DNA of 64,000 bases, from NCBI RefSeq assembly GCF_004000215.1, contig NZ_RBVY01000001.1, positions 372,001 through 436,000 on the forward strand. Reading direction: 5' to 3'. Both the position numbers and the translations under genes were made by a program. Shown piece by piece: positions 23,759 through 32,009 of the stretch (within the stretch, counting starts at the first letter, position 1; every line of letters begins with the position of its first letter). The stretch comes from Nitratireductor alexandrii (GTDB lineage: Bacteria > Pseudomonadota > Alphaproteobacteria > Rhizobiales > Rhizobiaceae). The notes beneath the pieces are model-generated. The model saw nothing but the letters and a program-made list of their open reading frames with translations. It was not told the origin of the DNA and did not search any database.

Positions 23759-25365
23759 CCAAGAGCGCCTATCCTGCATGGCTGTTCGACGGCAGCCCGA
23801 TTGATGATCCGCTCGGCTACGGCGCGGATGCCGTCGAGTTCTTGCGGCGGCTGAAGCACCCGAACAGCACCGCGCCAAAGAACGCATTCCAGCTATTCGA
23901 CTGGCAAGAGCGGATCGTGCGGCGCATCTATGGACCGCGGCACGCTGACGGTCGCCGGATCGTCGAAACGGTCTTCTGGATGATCCCGCGCGGCAACCGC
24001 AAGACCAGCCTCGCTGCCGCGCTGGCACTGTTGCATACGATCGGCCCTGAGCGCGTTCGCGCCGGGCAAGTGATCTTCGCCGCGTCCGATCGTGAGCAAG
24101 CCGGGCTCGGCTTCCGTGAGGCCGCGAACATCGTGCGGATGGATAAGCGGCTCGCCAGCGCGACCCGCATCTATGACGCGCATAACAGCGCAAAGAAGAT
24201 CGTCTTCAAGGCCGAAGACGTAACGCTACAGGCGATTTCCAGCGACGGCGCGGCCCAGCACGGCAAGACGCCTTCATTCGTGCTGGTCGATGAAATCCAC
24301 GTCTGGAAAGGCCGCGACCTTTGGGAAGCGCTCAAGTCCGGCCTTGTGAAGACCAGCAACACCCTTATGCTCATTGCCACCACGGCGGGCCGTGGCTCGG
24401 AAAACATCGGTTCCGAGCAATATGAGTATGCCCGGAAGGTTGCCACCGGCGAAATCATAGACCCGGCTTTCCTGCCAATCATCTTCGAAGCGGACCCGAA
24501 TGATGATTGGCAGGACGAAGCGGTCTGGCACCGCGTGAACCCTGGCCTGCGCTACGGCTTCCCGAATCTCGACGCGATGCGCACACAGGCGCGCGAGGCC
24601 GCGCACCGGCCCGCCGAACGGCACGCCTTCGAACAGTTCAACCTAAATATCTGGAAATCGCACTCGCGCGACCCCCTGTTCGATATGGCGACCTACGACG
24701 AAGGACGCGTCGAGGTCGACCTGAGCGAGCTTGAAGCCCTGCCCTGCTATCTAGGCGTCGACCTGTCGGTGAATGGCGACCTGACTGCGATCGTCGCGGC
24801 TTGGCGGCACGATGACGGCCGGATCACCATTCACCCTTGGCTGTTCGTGCCCGGCGACGATCTGGACAGCCGCGCCAAGCAGGACCGCGTGCCATATCTG
24901 CAATGGCGCGCCGATGGCCATATCACGGTGATCGACGGCCCGGTGATCGAACCGCAATCGATCGAGGATCACATTCGCGAACTGTGCGCCACCTATGACG
25001 TGCGCGAAGTGCTGTTCGATCCATACCGGGCAGGCCTCATCATGCAGCGCCTACAGTTGGAAGGTCTGCCGGCAATCGAGTTCCGGCAGAAACCGCTCAC
25101 GATGGCGCCCGCCATCGGCCATCTTGAGCGCACCGTCAACGGCCGCCGGTTGCGGCACGGCGGCAACCCTGCGCTAAGGCATCATTTCGATTCCGTGGTC
25201 GTCTCGCGCGGCGACACCGGCCTTGTCCACCTGCACAAGGGCGTCCGTTTCGACAGGATCGACGGAGCGATCGCCGCGTCCATGGCTGTGGGCCGCGCCA
25301 TTGCGGCCGACAATACCCCGTCAATCTATGTGCGCGATGACTACGAAGACATCCTTTACAGCTAG
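23755..25365 (+). CDS. Terminase large subunit
   Basis: The 536-residue motor-nuclease has the ATPase motifs MIPRGNRKTSLAAA (a Walker A variant) and SFVLVDEIHVW (Walker B), then the coupling motif IATTAGRGSENIGS. The C-terminal RNase H-fold nuclease starts at CYLGVDLSVNGDLTAIV with an acidic residue and continues to VLFDPYRAG and DGAIAASMAVGRA. It is full length and shows no break. It would translocate DNA into the capsid and cut it. It ends 11 bp before the tape measure gene. Confidence 0.95.
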   Translation: MTKSAYPAWLFDGSPIDDPLGYGADAVEFLRRLKHPNSTAPKNAFQLFDWQERIVRRIYGPRHADGRRIVETVFWMIPRGNRKTSLAAALALLHTIGPERVRAGQVIFAASDREQAGLGFREAANIVRMDKRLASATRIYDAHNSAKKIVFKAEDVTLQAISSDGAAQHGKTPSFVLVDEIHVWKGRDLWEALKSGLVKTSNTLMLIATTAGRGSENIGSEQYEYARKVATGEIIDPAFLPIIFEADPNDDWQDEAVWHRVNPGLRYGFPNLDAMRTQAREAAHRPAERHAFEQFNLNIWKSHSRDPLFDMATYDEGRVEVDLSELEALPCYLGVDLSVNGDLTAIVAAWRHDDGRITIHPWLFVPGDDLDSRAKQDRVPYLQWRADGHITVIDGPVIEPQSIEDHIRELCATYDVREVLFDPYRAGLIMQRLQLEGLPAIEFRQKPLTMAPAIGHLERTVNGRRLRHGGNPALRHHFDSVVVSRGDTGLVHLHKGVRFDRIDGAIAASMAVGRAIAADNTPSIYVRDDYEDILYS

Positions 25366-25376
25366 GAGAAACCTGC

Positions 25377-27428
25377 ATGGCCACTGACGAAGAACGGCTT
25401 GTCGTCGCGCTAGAGGCGCGCATTCGCGATTTCGAGCGCAACATCCTCAAGGCCAATCGCACGCTCGGCAAGCAGATGGATGGCATGGAGCGGCGCGCCA
25501 AAAAGTCGAGCGACCGGCTTGAGGCGATCATGGGCGGCGCGGGCCGCCGCATGGGCGCGGCGATGAAGGCAGGGCTCGCCGGACTGGTAGCAGGCGGTGC
25601 GCTCAGCATTGCCGGCCGGCTGGTCGACGTGGCGGGCGGCATTGCCCAGATCGGTGACGAAGCGAAGCGCGCGGGCCTTAATGTGAAGGCGTTTCAGGAA
25701 TTGAAATACGTCGCGGAACAGAACCGCATCGGCGTCGACTCACTTACCGACGGCATCAAGGAGTTGAACCTGCGGGCCGATGAATGGATTGAGACGGGCG
25801 GCGGGCCGGCTGCCGAGTCATTCGCCCGGCTGGGCTTCACTGCCGAGGAACTGAAGACCAAGCTGAAAGATCCGTCGGCACTTTTCACCGAGATCATCGG
25901 CAAGCTGGAAAACCTCGACCGCGCGGCGCGCATTCGTATCGCCGATGAAATCTTCGGCGGCACGGGCGGCGAGCGCTTCGTGCAGCTGATAGATCGCGGC
26001 GAGCGTGCCATCCGGGACCAGATCAAGGCCGCGAACGATCTTGGCGTCGTGCTGGACGAAGAACTGATCGAACGCGCCGACGAAGTGGACCGCAAGTTCC
26101 GGGCGATCACGACCACGATCGGCACCAGCCTCAAGAGCGCCATCGTCGAGGCAACATCGGCGCTTCAGACGTTCATAGACACGTTCCGCGATATCGAGCG
26201 CCAGCAAAGCCGCACGCTCAATGAGCGCGTGACGGACATCGGCCGTGAGCGCCTTGAGATCGAAAACCGCATCCTCGAATTGAAGGAACAGCAAGCCGAG
26301 ATCGGCGGCTTCACCGCTGAAGCCGAGCGCCGCGTGCTACAGGGCACCATCAACGAGCTTGCCGCACAAAGCGAACAGCTTGCGCGGGAAGAGGCGCGCA
26401 TCTTGTCGATCCTCGAAAGCCGCCGCGTGCCGGATGCGCCGGAACCGACCTCGCCGGCACCGGGCGCACCGCCCGCGCGCACAAACACCGGCGGACGTTC
26501 ATCGTCGGCGCGCTCAAGCTCGACAGACAGCGCCGCACGCGAGCGCCAAGCCGTTGTGGACCTCATTGCCGAGCTTGAGGCAGAACTTCGCCTGATAGGC
26601 GCGTCTGAGGCCCAGCAGCGTGCCGCTGCCGCCTCACGCATGGCAGGTGCTGCCGCGACTGACCAGCAGCGCCAGCGTATCATCGCGCTCAATGAGGCGA
26701 TCTATCAGGAAACCGCTGCACTCGACGAACAGCGCGATCGGCTACAGACGGTCGCCGATGCTGGCCGTGAGTTCGTAGGCGGCTTCCTGCAAGACATTCG
26801 GGCAGGCGTGAAGCCTATGGACGCGCTCGGCAATGCGATCGGCCGCCTCGCCGATCGCATGCTCGACGAACTTCTGAATGCGATCTTCACCGTCGAAAAC
26901 GCCGGCAGCGGCAACATCTTCGGCGGGCTCGCCAAGTTCATCATGGGTATCTTCGGCTTTGCAGACGGCGGCATTGTCCGCGCCGACAAGTGGCAGGGCT
27001 TGCGCCTAGCCGATGGCGGACACGTGCGCGGCCCCGGCGGGCCGCGTGATGACCGTATCCCGGCGATGCTCAGCGACGGCGAGTTCGTCGTCAACGCTGC
27101 CGCGACGGCGAAGCACCGGCCGCTGCTTGAGGCCGTAAACGAGAACCGCGTGCCGGCATTCGCGGCGGGCGGCCATGTCGGCGATGCCGGCTCGCGCGCC
27201 GTCGCCAGGGCGATCCGTGGCGACAATGACAATGCAGTTGCTGGCCAGATCGTCAACATTTCAGCGCCGGTCACGGTCAACGCCAGCGGCGGGACACCGG
27301 CACAAAATGCCGACCTCGCCGCGAAGATCGGCAAGCAGATGGAGGGCACGTTGCGCGGCGTCGTCGTCGACGAGATCAAGCGTCAGCGCAAGCCGGGCAA
27401 CCTGCTTAACCAGAGGGGACACGGCTGA
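25377..27428 (+). CDS. Tail tape measure protein (short)
   Basis: GGAG lies 9 bases before the ATG. The 683-residue protein has an N-terminal coiled coil (LEARIRDFERNILKANRTLGKQM), Gly/Ala-rich hydrophobic stretches (AGLAGLVAGGALSIAGRLVDVAGG), long Arg/Glu coiled coils at about 270-345 and a Pro/Ala linker. The C-terminal half has FADGGIV and 'AMLSDGEFVVNAAAT', typical of tape-measure C-termini. Tape length sets tail length; a protein of this size predicts a short siphovirus tail. No tail tube, distal tail or tip gene follows, so a tail could be built only with outside help. Confidence 0.88.
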   Translation: MATDEERLVVALEARIRDFERNILKANRTLGKQMDGMERRAKKSSDRLEAIMGGAGRRMGAAMKAGLAGLVAGGALSIAGRLVDVAGGIAQIGDEAKRAGLNVKAFQELKYVAEQNRIGVDSLTDGIKELNLRADEWIETGGGPAAESFARLGFTAEELKTKLKDPSALFTEIIGKLENLDRAARIRIADEIFGGTGGERFVQLIDRGERAIRDQIKAANDLGVVLDEELIERADEVDRKFRAITTTIGTSLKSAIVEATSALQTFIDTFRDIERQQSRTLNERVTDIGRERLEIENRILELKEQQAEIGGFTAEAERRVLQGTINELAAQSEQLAREEARILSILESRRVPDAPEPTSPAPGAPPARTNTGGRSSSARSSSTDSAARERQAVVDLIAELEAELRLIGASEAQQRAAAASRMAGAAATDQQRQRIIALNEAIYQETAALDEQRDRLQTVADAGREFVGGFLQDIRAGVKPMDALGNAIGRLADRMLDELLNAIFTVENAGSGNIFGGLAKFIMGIFGFADGGIVRADKWQGLRLADGGHVRGPGGPRDDRIPAMLSDGEFVVNAAATAKHRPLLEAVNENRVPAFAAGGHVGDAGSRAVARAIRGDNDNAVAGQIVNISAPVTVNASGGTPAQNADLAAKIGKQMEGTLRGVVVDEIKRQRKPGNLLNQRGHG

Positions 27429-27540
27429 TAGCCTAGAGCGCTCCGACTGCCCAACGCGCGTTCACTCACCTTAGCTTTATGGTGACTGACAAGCCGTTGA
27501 TTTCCTGAGAAAAATTACGCGCCCGCGCTTGTCGGCGTGC

Positions 27541-27621
27541 TATAATGTGGTTGCGCAGCGGTGCCGGGTAGCTCCCCGCACTACAACGAGAGGCTGGCCT
27601 TGTCGTCGGGCCAGCCTCTCG
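27541..27621 (+). promoter_or_regulatory. TATAAT box followed by a strong hairpin
   Basis: A perfect extended -10 (TGC then TATAAT, 27541-27546) has no good -35. It is followed by a perfect 13-bp inverted repeat, CGAGAGGCTGGCC (27587-27599) with its complement at 27609-27621, loop 9 nt. No T-run follows, so it is not a standard terminator. The hairpin would sit in the 5' leader of the gene at 27650, or could act as a separate structured RNA. Confidence 0.5.
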
Positions 27622-27649
27622 AAACGACGACCGGCGACAAGGACGACAA

Positions 27650-28198
27650 ATGTTGAACGACGACGCGTGCGACCTCACGCCCGAAGACCGCCAAAGCGCG
27701 ACCCGACCAAGGGGCCGGCGCTATCGTCAGATTTACACCCCGCCCAGATACAGCCCGCTCATCCAGATTTGGAATGAGACCGTGCGCCGGTCGGCGCGCA
27801 GCAAAGCCCGATCGAAGGCCATCAGCCAAGCGCGTAAAAACGCGATACAGGCGGGCGATACCGACCTGCCAACGGAGCCGACATCCGAGCATGTTGATTG
27901 GTGGGAGCGCACCCTCGTGCGCAACTACAAGAAGGAGGTCGAGAAGGGCCTTGCCGCGCTCTTTCATGATCGTGGCCTTGATGAAGCGGCGCGTCGGCGG
28001 ATGAAGGATCGCAATCGCAAGCTCGCGAAGTCCGCCGCTGCATGGCAGGCCGGCGACCGCTCGCCCCTCTACGATACGAGCCGCAAGCTAATGTCGCCCG
28101 AGGAACGGGCCGCTCACGATCGTGAGAAAGCCCGGCTTCGGCAACAGAAGCGCCGGGCGAAGAAACGCCGGCCTAATCCTCTCTACGGAAGATTCTGA
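27650..28198 (+). CDS. Highly basic protein of unknown function
   Basis: The 182-residue protein is rich in Arg and Lys throughout (RRSARSKARSKAISQARKNA; the C-terminal part has RLRQQKRRAKKRRPNPLYGRF). It contains a central helical part with WWERTLVRNYKKEVEKGLAALFHDRG. The composition fits nucleic-acid binding. It lacks a recognisable domain. It begins the accessory part of the element, after a strong hairpin and before the repeat-rich non-coding region, so a role in replication or DNA handling is possible. Confidence 0.65.
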   Translation: MLNDDACDLTPEDRQSATRPRGRRYRQIYTPPRYSPLIQIWNETVRRSARSKARSKAISQARKNAIQAGDTDLPTEPTSEHVDWWERTLVRNYKKEVEKGLAALFHDRGLDEAARRRMKDRNRKLAKSAAAWQAGDRSPLYDTSRKLMSPEERAAHDREKARLRQQKRRAKKRRPNPLYGRF

Positions 28199-28209
28199 CA
28201 AGCCCTGCG

Positions 28210-28460
28210 GAAGTGTTCCGGCGATTCCCTCGAATCATGTTCCCCGCGCCCCGCACGGGGTTTCGTTCGCCGGAGGATCATCATCTTGTTTCTTGTTGAG
28301 GTGTTTCGTTCGCCGGAACAGTGTCACGAAAAACATTCCACCGTGTTCGACACCATGTGTCACGAAAAACGTTCCGGTGTTTCAAATAGGAGAAGAATCT
28401 TATTAAGAAGGAACAGACTCTATTATAGTAGGGAAATTCGGAACGTTTTTCGTGACACCC
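28210..28460. repeat. Iteron-like repeat cluster (possible origin or operator region)
   Basis: About 400 bp (28199-28602) hold no gene. GTGTCACGAAAAAC plus A/GTTCC occurs at 28321-28339 and 28357-28376. It recurs inverted at 28439-28458, making a perfect 20-bp inverted repeat around a 62-bp AT-rich loop. TTTCGTTCGCCGGA occurs at 28261 and 28304. TGTTCCGGCGA at 28214 is inverted at 28310-28320. Repeats plus an AT-rich segment are typical of replication origins or multi-site operators. Confidence 0.7.
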
Positions 28461-28602
28461 TGTCCCGGCAGACTCAAACAAAAGTCACTCACTACTGACA
28501 GAATCTGCGATAGATTTCTGTTTTTACTCATTTTTTGATTGCCTAACCCTTCCGGCTGATTGCAGAATCCGCCCTGCAAATCAGCACCGGAAAGGAACTC
28601 CC

Positions 28603-28944
28603 ATGGAAGACATCTATCTGCCGGCCGATCGATACGCGTTCAATGCCGCCTATCTCGTCAAGGCGCTGCGCAAGCGGCACCCTGACCCGGACACGCGCCG
28701 GGACCACATACACGCGGCGTTGCGCACCATGGGGCTCGATATGGGCGGGCTGTGCCTCACCGGCGGCCGGATCGCCCCTGAGCACCACGGCGAGCTTCTG
28801 GACGCCCTGCTTGACCTTGAGCCGTCAGCCTTCACCGGCGAGATCGATCTGTGCAGCGTGAAGCTGGCGCTCGGCGAGCACGGCGGCATATGGCCGGCTT
28901 CGATCCGCGAGACGCCGGCAGAGAACTCTCACCTTGCTTCTTGA
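28603..28944 (+). CDS. Hypothetical protein of the integrated element
   Basis: AAAGGAA lies 7-8 bases before the ATG. The 113-residue product (MEDIYLPADRYAFNAAYLVKALRKRHPDPDTRRDHIHAAL) is predicted mainly helical, has one HIH and one EHH triplet and shows no signal or membrane segment. I do not recognise a family. It is the first gene after the iteron-like region, so it may be an early gene of the element. Confidence 0.65.
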   Translation: MEDIYLPADRYAFNAAYLVKALRKRHPDPDTRRDHIHAALRTMGLDMGGLCLTGGRIAPEHHGELLDALLDLEPSAFTGEIDLCSVKLALGEHGGIWPASIRETPAENSHLAS

Positions 28945-28953
28945 CTTTGGGTT

Positions 28954-28983
28954 GTTGCCGTTGCATATATGCGCAACGGCAAC
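28954..28983. promoter_or_regulatory. Operator-like palindrome over a promoter
   Basis: Perfect 11-bp arms GTTGCCGTTGC (28954-28964) and GCAACGGCAAC (28973-28983) surround an 8-bp AT-rich centre. TTGACT (28941-28946) lies upstream with the AT-rich centre at -10 distance, so a bound dimer would block initiation. It lies just before the gene starting near 28990. Confidence 0.65.
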
Positions 28984-28989
28984 GCAACG

Positions 28990-29520
28990 ATGGACAGACC
29001 CATGGCCAAGTCAGCAACGGAAAGAAGTCGAGAATTTCGGAAGCGGCAAAAAGATGCGGAGAGGAAGGCGCTGACCAATCCAGCCACCCCGGCGAGCTAT
29101 GTGAAGACGCCGTTCTCCGCCTTTATCGCCGACCGTTGGCCCGACTTCGATGAGAACCTTGACGCATTCGGGGTTCAGATCACCGGAAGCCCCCTGAGCG
29201 AGGAACTACAGAGTTTCCCGACTCAGTATGATCGGGAAGAACCCTTGACCTCACTGCAGCGAGCGATGGGACTGGTCGATGTCTTCATCGATGCGGCGCA
29301 AGAGCTGGCTCACTTGATCAACGTCTACAAGCTCCAAGAAATCGAAAGAGCGATCGAGGACGCGATGCAGGAAAGCGCCGACCTCCCGAAGGGCGATGTT
29401 GAAGCCCTCAAGGTATCGTTTGCGGAGATCTATCGGCTGAAGGCCATTAGATCCGAGCTTAGGCGGCCGTCCCGGCACATCGTGCTTGGAACTAGGGCGG
29501 AAGAGGAGGAGGCGCGATGA
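28990..29520 (+). CDS. Hypothetical protein, basic N-terminus, possible DNA-binding regulator
   Basis: A start at 28969 would lie inside the palindrome, so ATG 28990 or 29002 is preferred; no clear ribosome binding site precedes either. About 176 residues are encoded. The N-terminus (MAKSATERSREFRKRQKDAERKAL) is a basic helix as in small repressors and plasmid-type proteins. The rest is acidic and helical (LVDVFIDAAQELAHLINVYKLQEIERAIEDA). A palindrome at its promoter is consistent with autoregulation. I cannot name the family. Confidence 0.6.
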   Translation: MDRPMAKSATERSREFRKRQKDAERKALTNPATPASYVKTPFSAFIADRWPDFDENLDAFGVQITGSPLSEELQSFPTQYDREEPLTSLQRAMGLVDVFIDAAQELAHLINVYKLQEIERAIEDAMQESADLPKGDVEALKVSFAEIYRLKAIRSELRRPSRHIVLGTRAEEEEAR

Positions 29521-29539
29521 CGACAGAATAGCGAAGAAC

Positions 29540-29570
29540 GGCATGGCCAAGCTTGCACCTTGGCCATGCC
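29540..29570. terminator. Hairpin between two accessory genes
   Basis: Perfect 12-bp arms GGCATGGCCAAG and CTTGGCCATGCC with a 7-nt loop lie 20 bp after the preceding stop. No T-run follows. It may still pause or end transcription, or protect the 3' end. Confidence 0.4.
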
Positions 29571-29617
29571 GCAACCCCGAAATTCCAGTCTGACGCTCAT
29601 CAAAAAGGAGATTCCGT

Positions 29618-30172
29618 ATGAGCAATGATAGCACGCCGGTAGCCGGCAGCACAGCCAAGCAGTCCGACGACCTCACTTTCGTCGAGTATCTCAGGGGCGA
29701 CGAAGGACGCGAATTGCTCGCAGACCTAGCGTTCGATGTCGATAGCATCCACAACGAATTGCCGAGCCGAGATGAACTAGCCGACAGCTTGGTTGACTAC
29801 GGCAAGCGCCCCGCCGACATGGCAGACAGGATTCACGATCTGGTTGGCTACGCTGAGTCGCTGGCAGCTTCGTTGCAACAGCTAAAGGCGGGCTACCTCG
29901 AGCACGTCAAGGTCACCGAAACTATGCAGAAGGCTGCCGACACCTACCGGCAGACCCAGTCACCTACAGCAGCCCGGCAAGTGATAAACGGGCTGCTACT
30001 TGTTAGCGGCTGGGATCGGAAGCTGCCGCGAAAGCTTGCCGAGAGCTTCTGCGCGCTGGGGATGCCGCGCGACCATCGGGGCCGGCGCGTGAATACGTTC
30101 GCCCGCGCGTATCGTTCACAGCTGACGGGTTGGACCGACAATCTGCTACCAAACACCGATCGCAGGCGCTAA
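29618..30172 (+). CDS. Hypothetical protein of the integrated element
   Basis: AAAAAGGAG lies 7 bases before the ATG, a strong ribosome binding site. The 184-residue product is mostly helical and acidic at its N-terminus (DDLTFVEYLRGDEGRELLADLAFDVDSI). It has a coiled part (ADRIHDLVGYAESLAASLQQLKAGYLEHVKV) and a basic C-terminus (NTFARAYRSQLTGWTDNLLPNTDRRR). No family is recognised and no membrane segment is present. It is convergent with the AT-rich gene to its right. Confidence 0.65.
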   Translation: MSNDSTPVAGSTAKQSDDLTFVEYLRGDEGRELLADLAFDVDSIHNELPSRDELADSLVDYGKRPADMADRIHDLVGYAESLAASLQQLKAGYLEHVKVTETMQKAADTYRQTQSPTAARQVINGLLLVSGWDRKLPRKLAESFCALGMPRDHRGRRVNTFARAYRSQLTGWTDNLLPNTDRRR

Positions 30173-30216
30173 AGCTGACAGAACGATGGGCGCGGAAACT
30201 ACTTTTCGCGCCCAAC

Positions 30217-31224
30217 TCATTCCTTCTGATCTGGACCGGCCCCCAGCTTGCCCGAAGCGGCTAGAGCTTTGGGATTAGTGTCGCCAACATCTTCTGAGTC
30301 TCGCCTGTATTTGCTCAACTCTTTTATCTTATCAAATAATTTTTTGGCCTCTTCGGGCTCCCCGCCAATAGATGTTAGAGCTTCTCCCTTACTTGGAAGA
30401 TCAATACCAAATCTGTATCCTCTTTGCATTCCCTCGGAAATTCTCTTGAAATACGCAGTGAACGCGCTCGCGTTCTCTTCATCGATTTCTGGTATCATGC
30501 CTCTAACAGGTTCAAGGAATGTTTCCATCGCCGAACTCTCGCGCGCATCTAATTCTTTTTCTATCTGGCTCAACCTCTCCTCGGATATCCCTACATCGCG
30601 AAGCGCATCTACAGCCGACTTAGCACTTGTTGTCTCTCGTCGATTTTTGACAATTCTCCAAATAAACATCGCCGTAATAAGCATAAATTTCCACTCGACT
30701 ACGACTGACACACTTACATCAACGTTGTCTACACGTAGAATTTTTGGCCCATCACTTTCTGGAGCATACCCTTTGTAAGCTCTATTAAATACATGGTAGA
30801 ACCATTCCATCTCGCTTATTAGATGCAAGGTTGTATTCGCACCTGCCTCAATAGGCATAACGATCGTCAAAACGGGCTCAGTTGTATCCGCTTGCTCTTT
30901 TTCCACGTATTGTGCCGTGCTATTGATAAATTGCTGTATGGTTTCTCTAATCCTATCTATGGTGGATCGATCTTCTGCCGGCAACACGTTATAAGTATTA
31001 GACACTTGCTTGTCATAAACAAAAATAAGACTATTATATAATTCAAGCTTCTTCAATATATATCTATCACTATACTGGAGAGATTCAAAAATTGAAATAA
31101 ATCTATTTTTCCATTCAGCGTAATGTGCAGGATCTGAGCGCGCCGTATCAGCGTGGCGGATAATAATATCCTGAATTTTCGGCAGGACTAACTTGGCCGC
31201 TCGGTGAGCAAATGAAATATCCAT
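30217..31224 (-). CDS. AT-rich cargo gene, unknown function, one predicted membrane segment
   Basis: The frame extends to a TTG at 31323, but the ATG at 31224 (MDISFAHRAAKLVLPK) is taken as start, giving 335 residues. Codon use is clearly AT-richer than in all neighbours and the gene faces the other way, both signs of separate acquisition. One hydrophobic stretch (WKFMLITAMFIWRIV) lies near residue 190. Before it the protein is helical, and after it come a coiled coil (ERLSQIEKELDARE) and a Lys/Asp-rich tail. It sits near the attachment site, where satellites and prophages often carry defence or superinfection-exclusion genes. No known defence domain is recognised. Confidence 0.75.
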   Translation of the reverse strand: MDISFAHRAAKLVLPKIQDIIIRHADTARSDPAHYAEWKNRFISIFESLQYSDRYILKKLELYNSLIFVYDKQVSNTYNVLPAEDRSTIDRIRETIQQFINSTAQYVEKEQADTTEPVLTIVMPIEAGANTTLHLISEMEWFYHVFNRAYKGYAPESDGPKILRVDNVDVSVSVVVEWKFMLITAMFIWRIVKNRRETTSAKSAVDALRDVGISEERLSQIEKELDARESSAMETFLEPVRGMIPEIDEENASAFTAYFKRISEGMQRGYRFGIDLPSKGEALTSIGGEPEEAKKLFDKIKELSKYRRDSEDVGDTNPKALAASGKLGAGPDQKE

Positions 31225-31341
31225 TCTCTTGAGTTCTCCGAAAAGTAAGAATCGCTCTTCGGGACGGGAGAATAATCGACAATCGTCGCAGAGGGCTAGG
31301 CAGGAAGGTGAGGCGTCTAGCAAGCAGGGAGTCGCGAGGCG

Positions 31342-31554
31342 CTATCCTCGCCGTCGCGCATGCCAGCCCTTCGAATAGCCGTAGCTGACGGCCGGTAGTG
31401 CTGTCGCGACCTCACTATGAAGCATGTTGTGAGCCACAACGAGAACGCGGATCGTCTCCTGCATGTCCCCGCCGCACAAGGCGATCCATTCATCAACCTC
31501 AGCTTCCAAGGCGTCACCATCGACTGACGATATCTGCGGCACGCTTCCGGGCAT
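31342..31554 (-). CDS. Small hypothetical protein
   Basis: The ATG at 31554 has a strong GGAGGT 6 bases upstream, which decides the start over an ATG 36 bases earlier. The 70-residue product (MPGSVPQISSVDGDALEAEVDEWIALCGGDM) is acidic at its N-terminus and basic at its end (YGYSKGWHARRRG). It is 118 bp from the AT-rich gene and in the same direction. No family is recognised. Confidence 0.55.
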   Translation of the reverse strand: MPGSVPQISSVDGDALEAEVDEWIALCGGDMQETIRVLVVAHNMLHSEVATALPAVSYGYSKGWHARRRG

Positions 31555-31651
31555 CTGACGACCTCCATTCCTGCCACGCGAGATTGCCACCGGCCGCTTG
31601 ACGGCGCAAGGTATATGTTCCTATTTTGTTCTCATCATGGGAGCCGGACAT

Positions 31652-31888
31652 ATGCCGCGTCGAAAACGCCATCTCAAGATCAACAGCTATGACCTGCAAC
31701 AGATCGACCAACAGATCGGGTTGTTGCGCATTGCCACGAGGCGCGCGCAAATTTCACTCACGCCGCTTCGCGAGCATTACAACGCGCTTTCTGAGCTAGA
31801 CCGCGCTCTACACCGGGCGCTCAATCTGTTGAATGATCGCCCGGCCAATTACCGCGAGCCGCATCACGCACCGATGTCACAGGGCTAA
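31652..31888 (+). CDS. Small basic hypothetical protein
   Basis: The ATG at 31652 has GGGAG 8 bases upstream. The 78-residue product starts MPRRKRHLKINSYDLQQIDQQI and is basic and helical (LLRIATRRAQISLTPLREHYNALSELDRAL). It is divergent from the small minus-strand gene and is the last gene before the arm-type repeats and attR. A DNA-binding role such as excision control is possible but not supported by a known fold. Confidence 0.5.
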   Translation: MPRRKRHLKINSYDLQQIDQQIGLLRIATRRAQISLTPLREHYNALSELDRALHRALNLLNDRPANYREPHHAPMSQG

Positions 31889-31936
31889 ATCGGGAGGCGC
31901 TTTCCGCATCACTGCCTGCTGGCAAAAGGACTAGGA

Positions 31937-31972
31937 TGCTAAGAAAAACTGCTAATAAGTGCTGCTAATAGA
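31937..31972 (+). repeat. Integrase arm-type sites, right (3 copies)
   Basis: TGCTAAGA (31937), TGCTAATA (31950) and TGCTAATAGA (31963) are spaced exactly 13 bp apart, 38 bp inside the attR core. They match the pair at the left end of the element in sequence and spacing. Confidence 0.65.
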
Positions 31973-32009
31973 ATTCGGAAAAGCCAACAAAATCAATTAG
32001 TTGGCAAGA

